64,000 bases of DNA from Cardiocondyla obscurior (GCF_019399895.1 NC_091870.1:2562001-2626000); one strand, 5' to 3'; counted from the stretch's first letter, positions 1-14,993 are shown. The notes: generated by a model not told the origin, from the letters alone. Numbers and translations are program-made.

Positions 1-3000
1 ATTACCGCCGGGATCTCATTATCCCACGCGGCCAAATTGGATCGCGCCATTATATACCAATATGACGGGGCCGAATTATTTAATCAACTTCTATTCCTGA
101 GTGATCAACAGCGGAAATAAATGAAATGAAGCGTCGTTGAGACGAAGCGTATGAAAGTGCGATCATTCAAATAAGGCCCGACACAATTTCGAAGTCCCGA
201 TAAATCATGCTTAGCTTTGTTATGCGGACAGGTTTGATTTACTGTGGTATTTACAGTGCGGTAACTCGAAAATTGTGATTTACACGTGGTTTCCCTAGCG
301 CTGGCAGACGCATAAAACATTATAACGCACGTGGCCTCTTCCTCAATTTCTCGACTAATACTGATTAATTATCGCATTGAGAAATCGGTGTCGGAGTAAA
401 GCGCAATATTATTACCACTAATCACTTCTCGTTCCGATTAAACACGTTCAATCCTAAAACGCACGATTTAAAAAAGCAATATACCTACTTAAAATCATTG
501 TATACGTCATTTAAAGAAAAAATAAAAAAATATAAAAATATAAAAATATAAACCATATAAAAATACCAAAAAAAAAAAAAAAAAATTTTCATGACAGAAT
601 ACTCGTTCGATGAAACCGCGCATTTGATAAGATCGAAATCAATACAATGCTCTCCGGTTCTTCGGGATCCGAAAGATTATAAGGTAGATAGAAAACTATT
701 GTCGTGGGACGCGTCTTTTCAGCTTGAGGGCACTCTTTGCAATCGACGGACGTTCGCGGAGAAGGAACGAGGGCCGATTGTTTGTTGCGGATGACCGGCG
801 CCGACTTCCACGAGCGGTCAAAAATGCCCGGAAACGCAATAGAATCGGAGCTCCCTTTTCCGTTATCCTCTCATTCGATCGAGTGTTCGTACGCGTATTC
901 GTCTTTCGCATCACGTTGATAGCGGGCTCGCGTGTGCTGCCTGAGAATGCCGGGGCCATTGCGAGTTGACGAAATTGGTGGGTCGATCGTACACGCAGAC
1001 AGCGACGACAGTTGGTGTGGTACATCAAAATTTAGTAACAATAGGGAACCTGTATCCGAGGAACGGGCTGGCGAATAGTCGAATTGAAAATCGAGCTTGG
1101 CAGCTTCGTCGCGCGAATTATTAGATTGTTAAATCGCGATAAATATGATTCAAGAAAATTAAAGAAACAATTAAACGCGTGTAAAATGTATATTTTCCAG
1201 GTAATAGAGAAAAATGAAAAAAATCGTATAAAATTTAACGAGGCGACCCTTCGGCGAGAGACTTTTATTCTTTATTACGGTAGCAATAACGAAGACGTTT
1301 CTTTAAGTATTATTTGTTCAGCGCGATGCGCCGGACGTCTTCGCCGTCAGCAATTAAAGAGAGATATCCGTTATCGTCGATATGCATAATAAGCGAAAGG
1401 GGTCAGCTGGCAGGCTCGATTCTTAGCAGTAATTGGAGCGCGAAGAAGGAGCTAAGTTGTACTTCCCAGAAGGATAACGGTCATCAAACAAGAATCCCTG
1501 TCTCACGGGCGCGTGGCATATCGCGATCGATGAAATCTCAATAGGCAGCCTCTGGGTCCACGTTGCCTTTTATCCGCTCATTATGAGCTCTCGTAGCGTT
1601 ACAAAGGACCTCCACCTTCTTACGTAATAATGTCCTGCGCGATCGTTTCTTGGATTTTAAAGAGGTCTCCGACCAAAAGCACTTCGCTTTAGCTCGTCGA
1701 AGGCTTTGATCTTGAATTAATGTAAGTCAACCGGTGGGCGCAGCGATAATCGTTCTATCTATATCGAATCAATTCCATCGTCTCAGTCGATTCTCACTGC
1801 AACGACGGGAAAAAAAATTTTTTTCCTCGGGCATTTGTTCTTTCCGCGTTTTAAGAATTACCGTAAGAAACCACTCTCCCTCTCGTCTTTCTTCTCTTTT
1901 TTTATGCATGGATTTTTTATGCACGGATAATGTTAAGCTTCCCTAAAATGTCTTTGTCGGTAATAGGACGAGTTATTTATTTTAATTCACTCTCCTTCTA
2001 AGACAAACGGAGGGAAAAAGAGGTTCTCGTTTATCCCCTCGCGATTGTATACCTTCCGGTAGATATTTAAGCATTGAATTTAATTAATCCGCAGCCAAGT
2101 GCAGCGTCCTATGCGGTTTCGATTCAACTCGAGATTTCCAATACACCGTCGGGTCAAATCGTAACTATCGATGAGCTTCCGGCGCGCACGCTGGCGGTAA
2201 ACATGATTTAGAAATCAAATATCCATCCGTAACTCTGATGGGAGGGTTAAGTTAATCGGTAAAATAAACACAAGTGATATCGATATTACCGATGCCGTGA
2301 TACATTGGCACGGAAATGAGGCGCCTCGTGGGCGTGAATTACGCACGCGACTTCGCAACGAGCGCGTGTAAAAACCGGAGTGAAAGAAAAATCCGAACGG
2401 GTCTGTTATTTAGATATCGAGAAAAATTCGTTCATTAAGTCGGATAACGTTTAATTAAATAGTATATTCGATCCAGACCGTACAAAAAAAAAAAAAAAAT
2501 ATATATATATGTCGCGAAGAAAAACGTGAGCGTTACTGTTCGCGCGTTCTCGAAATTAATAAGACGAATTTTTAATAGTAAATTCGAAATTTTTGGAGAG
2601 GACTCGCTTTCCGGAGATCGTTAACGTATACTCACGAGCGCGCTGGCCGATGTCAGAAACGCCCGCCGTCTAAGTTTCGAGACGAGCGCCACACACCTCT
2701 CGAGCGGAATTGATTTCGAACTGGGTTACGCGGCATACATATGAATGAATCCCGCGCCTCTTTTTGAACGTCGAACTCTGCGGTGCTTGGCGATTCATAG
2801 ATTAAGTAAAGCACGGTCCGTGAAACACGCTCGTACTAGAAACACCCCACCCCCGCACCCTCGACGCGTTTCTCTCCTTCGTTGAGGCAGACGTACACCT
2901 CGCCCAATAAATCTGGACCCCACCCCCGCCCCTCCTCCCCCGCTCGGGAGGTCGCTGTATGATCCTCGGCGAGTTTCACACAAGAACGATAAATCCGGAC

Positions 3001-4752
3001 GTCGCATTTGAAAGTCGGTCGATTCCGATATACCGAGTACATTCCCTTTCTTTCTTGCTGCCGGCTAAGCAGCTGCATCGCTGTATAAACTGACGTGCAT
3101 TACCAATTCAATTGTTACAAAGTATTATGTCCCGCCGTTTCTTTAAGCGTCTTTCCGGTAAGATACTAATCCTTTTTGCGGGACACCAAAAATGCGGCCC
3201 GATCGTTTTAAATCGTTCCTCAAATTAGTTAATGGACCTCGAACTTGTTACGTCGGCCCGACGTTTTCAATCAGAGCTATTAAATAATTTCGTCCTTTCA
3301 ACTCTTGCTGAAATAATGTTAGATTCCAACCGTCAGTTTAACAGATCGTGAAACTTGAAAACTTAGGTAATGCAATTTTCATCTTAAATGTATCTTAGAA
3401 TCGCGACACATGGAATGTATTACGACGGACAATTAATTCTTAACTATTTATACGGGTGAAGTAACAAAAATTAATGCACGCGCGCGTGCGAGGGGACCGC
3501 ACGAATCAATGTTAACTCTTTCGTACGTCTCGGTAACTGTGAATTGATGGGAAACCATCGTGAATAATCCTGAGCGATCTAATCGCTCCCACGAGGCAAA
3601 AGTAAAAAGGGACGACTACGTGAATTACGGCCAGGCCGATCTTCCCCCCTCGCTCCCCGCCCCCTCCCCCGACACATCTATCTAATCCACTGCGATGAAT
3701 TCCGCCGTCATATCTTCCCCAACATGCATATGCGCGACGCTCGCTTAATGCATAAACCGCACGGCATAAAACATTTCCCATTAATGCTAACGAAACCGTG
3801 CCTTACGACGAATGTGTTTAAAGGAAAGTTCTATAATACGCGAGCGATGCGATCGGAGCGCGATGATACGATAAAACAAACGAGATCCGGCTCCCATTAA
3901 TTTTCGAGTGCACGAGAATTACGTAGTTTTGCTTTTACGAGGCTCCGCCGGCTCGCGGGAGGGGAAAAAAAAAGCCGATTGAGAAGCGGGATCAATTCAA
4001 GTTTTATTGACGTCATTCATAATGCCTCACGTTCTATAATCCTATTTACGTTGAAGTTCCGTCTAGCAAGCTGTCCTAATTGCACATCGGTCGCAAATGT
4101 ATACGTACGCGCGCGTATATATGTATTTATGCGCGCGAATAAATACAAATAAAATTTTTAAATATATATATATATATATATAATATACACCAAGGGGACC
4201 TGCACACTTCGTTCAGTGATATTGTCGAGAGACCACGGTGTCGCGCTGGTGCCCGAGTGCACTTCCGGTGGTAACCCCCACAGTTTGCCCGGGACAGGTG
4301 ACGCTCCATTGTGTCGATAAAATATTGACACTCGATATTTCACCTCGCTCACTCAGGCAGCAGAAAACGTAGAAACCGCTGTATTTACATAAGTGTCGTC
4401 CACCTTTATCTCTACCGTCCCTAATCTATTTCCGCAAATGTGTTATTTTACTCAGCCCATTAGCGAGACCTTAACGCGAGAAAAAAAAAAAAGGGAGAGA
4501 GAGAGAGAGGGATTTCTACATCTGTCGTTGCTGGATTTAGCTGTACGCCTCCTCTAATTTGCCAGATTTAATTCCCCCGCAATGTCGGATTGGCTTTATT
4601 TGCCACTTTCGAGTGGTTGAATTACGAAAGTGCGAGTCGGATTCGTACGAGAAAATTGTATTACATCACTCTTGAAATAAACACGCGAAATAAAATACCG
4701 GCGAGCGATGTAGATTCCTTCTCTTTGCGAATATTCGCTTTTTCACACTCAC
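1..4752. other. Non-coding, probably downstream intron of the dpr gene
   Basis: I find no exon here on either strand. The minus strand was read for the continuation of dpr Ig domain 1 (a W-I-R-H-R-D type motif is expected straight after the donor at 4752) and none was seen. The region holds A/T tracts (a TATAAAAA-type repeat and A18 near 517-585, A16 then (AT)n at 2484-2510), C-rich strings at 2842-2861 and 2915-2945, an (AT)n run at 4162-4182, and A12 followed by (GA)n at 4481-4509. Reading it as an intron is inference from the donor at its right edge. Confidence 0.5.
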
Positions 4753-4943
4753 CGTTTTGTTCCCCAAATTTTTGACACGGCAGTTGAGGTACGTGGTCTT
4801 CCCCAGTAGGGCGGTCACGTTCTTCGAGGCCGATTTGTCGAAATACGGCCCCGATCGTGTGGTCTCTTCCAGAGCGTTTTGGTTGCTGTATGTGTCGCCG
4901 TTCTTATTGCTGCCGCCGTATGGCATGTTGTGGCAGTGCACTT
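4753..4943 (-). CDS. dpr: dpr-family Ig-domain protein, one internal exon (start of Ig domain 1)
   Basis: This is a single 191-base exon. Read on the minus strand, a pyrimidine-rich stretch ending TTTCAG is followed by 2 bases of a split codon and then 63 codons, ending at ACG|GTGAGT (phase 0). The peptide starts V-H-C-H-N-M and has a polar, low-complexity linker. It then reads GPYFDKSASKNVTALLGK and TTYLNCRVKNLGNKT. The PYFD...NVTALxGKTxYLNCRVKNLGNKT pattern is characteristic of the first Ig domain of Dpr proteins; the cysteine in YLNC is the B-strand half of the domain disulfide. In known dpr genes the next exon begins V-S-W-I-R. Dpr proteins are neuronal surface receptors that bind DIP partners during synaptic matching. 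The wording is closest, from memory, to the Dpr6/9/10 group, but I cannot assign the paralogue. The flanking exons (signal peptide; rest of Ig1, Ig2, C-terminus) were not found in the window. Confidence 0.9.
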
Positions 4944-7900
4944 CTGAAACACAAGAAACCGAAAAGGTACGTGTAAATGTGGCAATTTCGATGCCGAACG
5001 GCGTAGGACGTTCGTTCGCGGCGACGTATTTTAAAGCACCATACTGTATTCTTTGTTTCTGCGATTGTTCTTGCATGCTGGGGCATCGAGAAGCGAATCT
5101 CCTTGCGCACGACATCCAGCACCATTCGCGAAACAGTGCTGCACGTTTTTCGACAAACGGAGAAAAAAGTAGAATTTTTTTTTCCCCCCTCAAAAAAAAA
5201 AAAAAAAATAAAATAAATTATTTTTGATGGCGAATGTAAATTGAAATGCATAGTTGATTTTTTTTTTTTTTTTAATAAAATTTTCGGCTTTGTTACGTAT
5301 TTCATTATCTAAAAAGCGAAATATATAACTCTCTCGGTATATCTAAAACAAATTTATTTTTATGAAAAAGTTATAATAACCGGGGAAAAAAAAATTAAAG
5401 TAAAATAATGAATAGCGGATGCCATAATGAAAGCAGATATGTATAATGTTTATTCATTTGTAATACGTAACAAAAACACTTTACATACATCATAGGATGT
5501 AATTATATAATATTAATAATACTAGCAGCAATAATAATAGAGCAATATTACCATTCGCTCGCATGAGCGGTTGCCATATTATGCTAAACTATTAATTACA
5601 CTCATTAGAAAGTGCAGTTTGCAAATGCGTAATGGTTTCTCATTAAAGAGCAAGAGTGCGGGAACGCGCAAATACGCAAGCAGTTAATGAAAAAGGGTCG
5701 AGGATCCGAGATTTTAATTAAATGCGCGCGGCTGTTGATGAATAAAGTTTAACTGATAAAAGGGAACAATCCACTTATGACCTTGAATGTGGAATTTATA
5801 CGGCAAATTGTGAAAAGAAATGCTGAAATCATAATTAGCGGGATACGACGAGTGCTCTCTCGTCGTTACAAGTAGCGGACCCATTAGCCGCATACCTCAC
5901 TCCAGCTCGACATCTAGAGAGTAACCTACCCTCGCGTCAACGATTCCGCTTTTCCCCTTGCCCTCCCCTCTCGTTTTTGCCTCCCCTTCTCTTAGACGCG
6001 GAAATAAGAAAATCTCTTTGTCATCATTTGTACCGCAAAAATGCTTTCATTGTAACGTCCTGATGATAGCGCGCAGCGAACAAAGGAGAATGGTGCGTGC
6101 ATCGCGCAGTGCACTTCTTCTGAGAGAGCCTCGGTTCGCGTTATTTCATTAAACTTTGCTGAATGCACCGCGATACCGATAATAAACGAGCTTTGCCCGA
6201 ACAGTCGTATAAAAATTATTTTCGAAAGCTATCGGCGGCACATTTAAGTCTGGGACGATATTTATTTTATCGTAGATCACAGAATGTTTTAAAATTATGC
6301 TACGTATAAAAAAAAAATTATTATTAAATAAATTTACGTCGAGATTTTATCGCATCTTATCTCGCTCGTTCAATCGTATTCTGGTTACAATAAAATTGCA
6401 TTGATTCGAGAAAAACGGAAGGAAAAAGAGAGCGCGGGGAATATCGATTGATTAATGGCGTAAATATTGAGAGATATTTATACTTATCTCGGATAAACCG
6501 AGTTAAGTGTTTTGAACTGCGAGTAAGCTGGCAATAAACTTCTCGAAGCAAAGTATCATCGTCGCGGACACCCCCGGGGAGTTACGAGAATTGTTTATCG
6601 GTTCAGCAACTTCCGCGTTAAATCGACGACAAGGAAATAATTTTCTCAAGACGATATCATCTAATTTTCGCGGAAGTTCGAGAAAGGTTTGCTTATTTCA
6701 ACCTACACCGCGCTCGCAAGTTTCCGCCCGGAGATAAATTAATCAGAATTGGCTCGCGCAACGTGAATATCCTACGTTCGCGTGGCCGAATAGTCGAGGC
6801 AGAAATTGTCGGAATTAAAAACATAATTTGCAATTACCTTGCTCGCCCATGCGTGAGCGGGCGCGAACTCCCACCCCCTCCCCCTCCCCTTCGGGTCGCT
6901 TCCTATCGCCGCGCGCGAAAATTTGTCAAGCTCCGTTCAAACGGGCTTTAAACGAACCGGAGAGGTGTTCGAAAAGTAGCTAACGCTACGAATTATCGCG
7001 CTTTTGTGCGGGCGCAGTTTATTCATCTCGGACCGACATGATCGAGAGCGCGGATGTAATTGGGTGTCGTCGCTCAGCGATCTCGCCGACAGGCGAACTC
7101 TGCTGCCGGCCCAGCTCGTTTCCACCGGGGGGGCCCTCTCGCTATCATACGCTAGTTACGTTCTATTGCCGGGTACTCGGCGAGTATATAATCGAATTTC
7201 GTCGCTCTTGATTAGGCTGTGATTACGCGCGGAGACGGGCTCGCGGCTGATGCGGCAAATATTGAATCTCGGGTCGCGGCGCGGCCCGACATAATCCGGC
7301 CCGGTTTTCTCTTAGCGACGACACTTTAGGCGCTTTCGAACATCGCAAGCTATTCCCCCCGGGTGGGCTGGAAGAACTTTATCCGCGACTTTCGTATCGC
7401 GAATTCTCCACGGCGTTACTCGACGTTAATCCGTTTTCCTCTGGTCTCCGATCCTTTTCGCGCTACCGCGCGCAATCAGCCCTGTCGTTAGATAATATTC
7501 ACGCGAGAATCCCCGTCGCTCCGCCGTTGAACGAAGACACAAAACGAACGGAGAACAAAACTTCCTCGGCGATAATCAATTATATATACCGAAGCTGGTT
7601 AACGGCAGAAATATCAAATACGAGCGAAAAGTACCCGCGAGTTTAAACGTTAACGTTTTCATTACTAGGGTTTCAGTCGAAACTGTCATAATAATGATAA
7701 AATAACAAAGTTTTCAAAGTCTGCATTGTATTTCTTGAAATAATGAGATATAATTTTTGATCGACGGTGAAAATTTCGTTACTCGAAATTGTCACATGTT
7801 TATCCGAGTGTTACCTCATTTAATATTGAGAGCGATTTAATTTTAAATTCTGTGTTCCTGCAGATTTTTAAAGATCGCGATAACAATTAATTCGTGACTC

Positions 7901-10900
7901 TATTTTGCATCTATATTTGCATGTATATATATACGTATATATTTATGTATATATTACCCTTATTATGCGCATATGACACAAATACGCTTCATTGTGATTG
8001 CGGCGCCTGTAACGGGCAAAACTTAGTTCGCAGAGAGTCCCGGGCAAGTTTCTTTATTAAATTTAGCGAAAGGCTACGAGCAATTTCGACGGGTCTGTTT
8101 TATTTGGCGACAAGAAATTCGAGCTCTCACGAAGGGCCGGTAGAATTGGCGAAGTTTAGAACGAACGGGTTACAAGAGCTGGCCATGCTCGCACAATGGG
8201 CTCGAGCTAATTTAATTATGAGTCAACGCCATTGACCACCTTTCCAAGACCTCGCAATCTGCCCCATTTCCTCAATTTCCTCTCCTTCGTCTCTTCATGC
8301 CCGTGACCAACATTTTGCTTTTAACTTAATTTAAAAGAGATGCAAACTCAATTTTAAAAGATGTGATATACCTCGTCGTATAATAAGGATGCGATATTTA
8401 ATTTTTATATATTATCTTTGGGTAATCTTTACACAATCCGTAAGCGCGTTTTAAAAGCTACAGTCGAATTGAATAACTTAATGCAATATTCTCTCGCAAA
8501 AACGCAATTGTTTCCGCGTATAGAGTTGGATAGCACACAAAGTGGATCGAATAATAGGAGAGGATCCGGAGGAAAACCAGGAGCAAGAAAAATATAATAA
8601 TATCCGGCGTATTTTGAGCCACGCCATCGTTGATTTCCGTTTCTCCGTTTTTTTTTTCTTTTTCGTTTCTTCTTCTTTTTTTTTTACTTCTCCACTCTGT
8701 AGTTTTCATCTACGTTACGTTATCGATAAAAATAAAAATTTATCGTATCAAAGTTTAAATAAATCGCGAGGACGAGCGTAAATCTGCGCGAATTCTTTTC
8801 GCGTCCAGCGGACACGGCGGCGTGTCGTCGGATAGCCGTACTAGGGTTTAATCGCGATACTTGCGGCACGTTTATCTCACTCGATGGTCCATTAAATCCC
8901 GTGGCTCCGGATAATATCGAATTATGGCTGACGAGCCGCGGAATGCGCGCATCAGCAATTCCCTGGCGCATTTCGAGTTACGTGCTGGAATCGGGGTCGA
9001 GACGCGCTTCGTTTCGATTCGATATTACCCGGGGATGATCATGCTCCTTCGTGGCCTCGAATCAAGAGGTGCGGCAACGGTACGCTTTCACCTTTTGCGA
9101 TATTTCGCGAAGGACGTATGTAGACACGCGAGGCGCGGTGCAGTAGGTCGCGTCCTTCTACCCAGATCCTCTCCTAAATTTCGAGATTTTACGGTCCGCG
9201 AAGTCGAAGCCACCTCGTAAAATATCTGTGGCGATGGAAAATCGGACAGGATAAGGAGACACAACCCCCGGGGTAGCGCGGGAGACGCCGACATCGGGAT
9301 GTACTGCCGGTAAAGACTAGGCAAGAGGAGAAATAAAGGGCCGCGGCGTTATCTTTCAATCTACTCTGAAATCTACCCTTGCTCGGACGAGGTAGGTTTC
9401 GTGAGTAGACAACGTCGCCTCTCATCCCTCTTTCTTTCTCCCTTTCTCTCTCTTCTATTTTAAAATTCAGATTCACAACTTTTGCTTAAACGCTCGGTAG
9501 ATAGACCAGAGGCTGCGTCCCCGTTCTTTCGATTTTTTGCTTCGAGCACGTAGCGTGCCTTGGGTACCGTGAATAAGGAAAAAAAAAAACAAAAAAAAAC
9601 TCGCGAACGTGCCCCACCGATTTTGCAAATGCGCTGACTCAATTATTATCTCCTGTTTATAAATTGCTATTAAAAAATCGCCCGATGCTACAAGCTTCGC
9701 GCGACTGATCCTCCGCCTTGAGAAACTTACGTATACGGTCTCTGGTGCAATTAGTATTGTCAAGTCACGCTAATTTCCAAAATGAGCGAAACACGGAAAT
9801 AACTTTCGGACGCGGCTCGCAAGAAACTTCGCCCCGATATAGAGACGCCAAGGAAGGCTTGCACGAAGGCTCTCTCGCATCCACCCTAAATTTTCCTCCT
9901 CCCACCGCGTAAATTGGCCCCGGCATTAGCGGTCTCTGCAATTTCGATGGCTGGCGCCTCGTTCGAGTTACGTAGGCGCGCGCCGAGGACGAAGTTTACC
10001 CATTATTGGCCGAGTCCGAGATTACGGGCCGCGTTAAAGTTTGGCTTTGCCAATTGATCGCAAGAAATCCGCACGTAGCGCGGCCGACACGTGCATGCGG
10101 CCTCCGCCAAGGATTCGCCACGGGAGCGGAATAATTGCCGGGGGAGCAAGATTCGCCGCGATAGCGGGACGTAAGCTCGATAGCTAATGTATTACGGCCG
10201 ACATGCCCGGCTCCCCGCGCCGGTAACAAATGGTTTTATATTGTTTGCAGGTAGATATGTCTTAATGGAAAATAAATGTCGCCGGGAACGGGTCGTTACT
10301 TTAAACCAAACGTTGCGGGAATTGCGGAGAGAAACGGAGTGACGTAATGAATAACGCGATACGAGATATTGCGCCGACGTCTCTGATACACGATCGTATC
10401 GATGTAACCGTTTTTAATATATGCTAAAATTAATTATATTAATAATCTGTATTAATTTCCGTTGATGGGAATAATTAATGTAAGCGCCTCTCTGAAAGAA
10501 CAGATTTAAAGGTAACGCTTGCGAAATAACAATAAGTCCACATAGCGTATTACCCGCAATTGTGCAAGAATTTATTTCACTAACAAGAATACGTTTCATT
10601 TTATTTAATATTACGAAAATATATTTGTAAAAAAAAAAGAAAAAAAAAATGAAAAAAGAAATCTAATTTTATCGCGTTTAAACACCGTCGATAAATTCAA
10701 TAATTGTACCGTAGATATATTAAAAAGATTTCCGAGCATCTCTGTAAACATACATCATATCTTTTCCGGGTAAATAGTATGATCGATGGGAAATACATAG
10801 AGTAGATTCAGCCAAAACTGTTCGAAGTGTGTCGCAAGAGAATCAACTTGGAAAGGTTTATGATCGCCCCGCGCGTCGAAGTGCAAACTCTCGTGCGCAG

Positions 10901-11371
10901 CGGGCAAGGATTTTCGATGGATGCAGGCGGGTGTGTAAAATGCCCGAGCTGCGAAGCTCTCGGCGCGACGGCAGAAGCAGCTACCCCGGCTGGAGCCGTG
11001 TGCCGTTCGGGACGGGGCTCTCGCCGATAAATAAGCTTGACCGTGGGGTGTCATATTTCTTTGTCGCGCCGTTGCGCCAACGCGCTATCTCGCGGTGCAC
11101 GGCGCGGATATTATTTACGATCCGCCCGGGGGAGATTTATTATGGAATTGATTTCCCGCACGGCCGATCGGATTAATTTTCACTTTCGAGACGCGCGCGA
11201 AGGCCGATTGGCTACCATTTGTTTCGCGCGGAAACGGGAACACGCGAAATTCACCGGTTCTGTTTGGTGTCCCTTCCATGTGCGAGTCGGTGTGGATAAA
11301 AATTTGAGATAAAAGTAACGAAAAACACTCGCGACGTCGAAATCGCGGCACGTTAAAGCGGAGTCCGTTAT

Positions 11372-11404
<33 letters not shown>

Positions 11405-14400
11405 CGAAACAAAAAATACATTTATTTATTGAATTTCGTAATATATTCTTATCTTTGTCGCGACTGGCTTTGGAATAATTTTCACCGCTGTCGGAAACAA
11501 GTACGACGATGATTTTCGCGACAGAGCGCATCCATTAAAACAAAGACCACCTGTGAACGCATCATTAAATCTTCATTCAATTGCCCCGGCTCCTTGGGTT
11601 AACACAAGAAAGCGCGTATTTTTGAGAGCTCATTAGTCTAACGAGCACTTAGCCGCGTATTAGATGCAAGAAGCTCTTGTTATCGTTCATCGTCGCCACG
11701 AATCATCTCGGCAAGAACACCCAAGAAGCTTGACACACAGCGCGGATATATCCAGCGCGCGATGCTTAGAGAGCTTTAGAAAAGCTGCCTTCGAAGGTAC
11801 AACCGTACTTAGTCCCGCGTCTATGCACATGGCGTATCTCGCTTATAGTTGTTAACGTCGGTTACGAAATGCAGTTTCGAGACAGTTACCTACTTCATGG
11901 ACGGATCGTGACGGTCTCGCGCAAGGTGATAATCTTTGACAAAGAAAATAGATAACGACACTTAGATGTACACCAACGACTAGACGCTTATCCCGCAAAC
12001 GCTTCATCGTTTCCTCGCGTAAATACAAGTCGTCCTCGTTCATCTTGTTGGGTAGGGGGACAAACGCCCGAGCTCGTCGTCGCGCTGTCGAGAATGAGAG
12101 AGCACCCGAAGAAAGAACGGGAGCGATAAAGACGGAGAAACGGTAGAGAGCGAGTAAGGAATGAAGCAGTCCGTTGAATGAAATTTGCAATGGAAATTTA
12201 ATCTGACTCGATTCGTCCCGGCGTAGCCGGCAGTCCTCTCCTTAACGCCAGTCATTGTTATGTTTTGCGGAATTTTCGACAGGGAATTGTTGAGCCTTGG
12301 GAAAAGAACGCGGCAATATCGCGTCGTGCCACGTCTCTCTTTCTTCCCCGCTTCACGGCCAGCTTTCCCCGTAATTATGTATTCCGCCGAGAGACGATGG
12401 GCTCTTTTGAATATCACGCAGCCAAGAAATATCGCGAAATGAATCACTATCGTTTAGCGAGATGTAAAATAAAAAGGAAAAAAAAAAGCAAGCGCGATAT
12501 GAGGCGATGACAATGCTTCTTCCTTTCTGATAACAAATTCATTATTCAATAACAATCGAGCACAGATAAGATAATTTTATAATAAATTTCATGATTTAAA
12601 ACGTGAATTTTTATCACACTGTGCAATTAAAATAATCTATCTGGAGTACTTTAGTTGATTTTCCGTAGGCGTGATAACTCAGACGTTTAATTTATAACAG
12701 TGTAATAACCTCATAAATAACTGCGTGTATACATAACAATATAATGTTATACAGGGAAAAAAAAATTGAAAAACAAAAAAAGAACAAAGTCTTTAACTGC
12801 GAATGAGACACAAAAAGTTAACCAAAGTAAATTAATTATTAATAAACATATTGATGCATTTTAATAAATCTAATGATATACACATGATAGAAACAATATA
12901 AAGTATACGGAAACGTATGCTACAATATTTATATGCCCAGTAAACGAAATACAAAGAAAAATAGATAATGCGCGTCGATATTAAAATTTATAGTAATACG
13001 TTACGTAACGCCGAAAGTTTTCACTAGAACTTGAAGTTCTTTCTCGTTAAAACTATCGTGCAACACACTATTCAGATAGGGCCATGGGGTCGAGTTGCCT
13101 CTTCTCGCCGTTTACCGAACAAGCCACTTAAATACAACATCGCCAGTGATTATGCAAAATCCTTTTATCTGGAAAAAATCGCGGGAGACGCTTCTCCCTT
13201 CTTTTTTTTTTTTAAATTTTTTTTTATTTTTCTCTCCGTCATCCGACCCAAAACCTGCCTAACTCACTCGGAAAAGAGGAGAAGAGACGAAGAGAGGCGG
13301 GGATGAGCCGAGCTAGATATCGGTTTAGAGTGGAAAGTGGACCTTGTTTCACATTGAGGCACGGAACCACGAATGTTTTCGGGCTACGAGGCTTTAATGT
13401 GCTTTTGTCGCGCTGTAAAAATAAGCTTCGAACTAAAAGTGCATTATTTGAGGAAAAAAAAATTTTGACTCGCTTTGCAAAAATTATTTTTTTTTTTTTC
13501 TTTTCTTTTTCTTTTTTGTGCAGATTCTAAAATCTCGTATTGCACAATCGTAGCACTTTGCTCTTTTGCCTTGCGATACCACAGTCGGTATATATTTTTA
13601 TGATTATGCATGCCCACTGTTTCTACAATTCAATTTCTTTATCAATTATAATTGTACATAAAAAAAAATTGAACACCATATCAATTTAACTTCCCGTTGA
13701 TTTCGTTATCGCTGACGTTTATAAAACGGTAATACGAGCTTCAGATATTTATAGTTTCCATTCGAGCGGTTATTTGAGAACGTCAACCGCGCGATTACTT
13801 TTTAAATTTTTCTCTCGAAAGAAACATCACGGAATATCTCTTCTAAGTGGAGAATGCAAATGCTATTTCTATTCGACGGCACACCACTATCCGCGCCCTC
13901 GGGACGCACTTTACCGGACCGGAAAAACGTCAACTTCCCCAGGCACAGAACTCAATTCGTTCCGTTAGTGCGCAGTTAAAAATCTTTTCCGTTTTTTGAC
14001 GAGACGTCATGCTTGTAAATAGCAATTAAAATACGTTACGTTATGTTACCCAAAGAGACGTTTTCTCGCTGACTTGTCTATTAGCGGGTCTATGTCGATT
14101 GCTATAAATTGCCAAATTATCCTCTTAGTTTATCTCCTTTTACAGAATTGCTTTAAAAACAAAATTGCATATTTTTCTTCGTTTAACCCATAAACAAAAC
14201 TAGATTTATATATCGATAATTAGATTTGCCATTACAATTACATCTAGAGAGATGTATAATTATGCATTTGCGCTGTGCAAAGAGAGAATTTATATTATTA
14301 ATCCACAGCTAATCCACGGTCATTCACACACATAAAGCTTAGATTATACTGTTCTGTACATGTACACGTACCTTTGTGTACGAACTGCAACGTTCAAGGT

Positions 14401-14890
14401 AAACGGACTTTGCTTGGTTACGTAATTCTCGAGTGGTCCTCTCAACAAGATGATACAGTACCGTACGAAAAGAGGATCCATTATTTATATCCGTCATAAT
14501 TGAAACGAAAATTCACGCGCATCTAGATAATGTATATAATTTGTTACGTACTTAAAATTTTCGTCTACACACGTTTAGCTTTAAATAAAAATTACAAAAT
14601 ATTTTTTTAACATAAATATATAAAGCAACTAAAAAACTAAATATATTAATAACAAACTAAAAAAAAAAAATATATTAATAATAAAATAAAATAAAATAAA
14701 TTTAATAAATTCAATATTTTATTGCATATACAGATTACATAAACACGTAAAATATAAATGTATATATAATTCAACTTTACGAGACGATCTTGTTATAACA
14801 GTAACTAGTGTATTAACAGCATTATCAGTGCATTCATCTTGCGGCACTGGCCGTAATTGATTCCTGCCATTTCTGCGAAGGCCATTAAAG
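4944..14890. other. Non-coding; probably upstream intron of dpr or intergenic
   Basis: No supported gene on either strand. Open frames are short, lack family features and often run through homopolymers. Notable simple sequence: A17 at 5192-5208, T16 at 5258-5273, an (AT)n/GTAT-rich stretch at 7918-7957, T/C tracts near 8650-8692, A29 at 11376-11404, T-rich runs at 13201-13230 and 13489-13520, and an (AAAAT)n stretch near 14680-14702. Sequence is CpG-rich to about 12 kb, then becomes clearly AT-rich toward the kinase array. If the dpr 5' exons lie further right, this is intron on the minus strand. Confidence 0.45.
11376..11404. repeat. A29 homopolymer
   Basis: An uninterrupted run of about 29 adenines. 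No reverse-transcriptase coding sequence or target-site duplication was noticed beside it, so there is no reason to call it a retroposon tail. Confidence 0.9.
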
Positions 14891-14901
14891 TCAGTGTGAA
14901 G

Positions 14902-14937
14902 TATATGAATTGCAAACGTAAACGGCGAGTCGTCAGT
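14902..14937 (+). promoter_or_regulatory. Putative core promoter of EcKL gene 1
   Basis: A TATAT element at 14902-14906 is followed 33 bases later by TCAGT (14933-14937), which matches the arthropod initiator. Initiation at the A at 14935 would give a 5' UTR of 59 bases before the ATG at 14994. This is consensus matching only; no expression evidence is available from the sequence. Confidence 0.45.
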
Positions 14938-14993
14938 GAACGTCATTCTCTCGCGCGGCTTGCCGCTCTGAACGTATTGCACCTTGCAGAAAA

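Noticed and set aside
4666..5193. Longer minus-strand open frame around the dpr exon (175 codons)
   Set aside because: Only the part between the TTTCAG acceptor and the GTGAGT donor (4753-4943) matches the dpr family; the ends are intron read-through.
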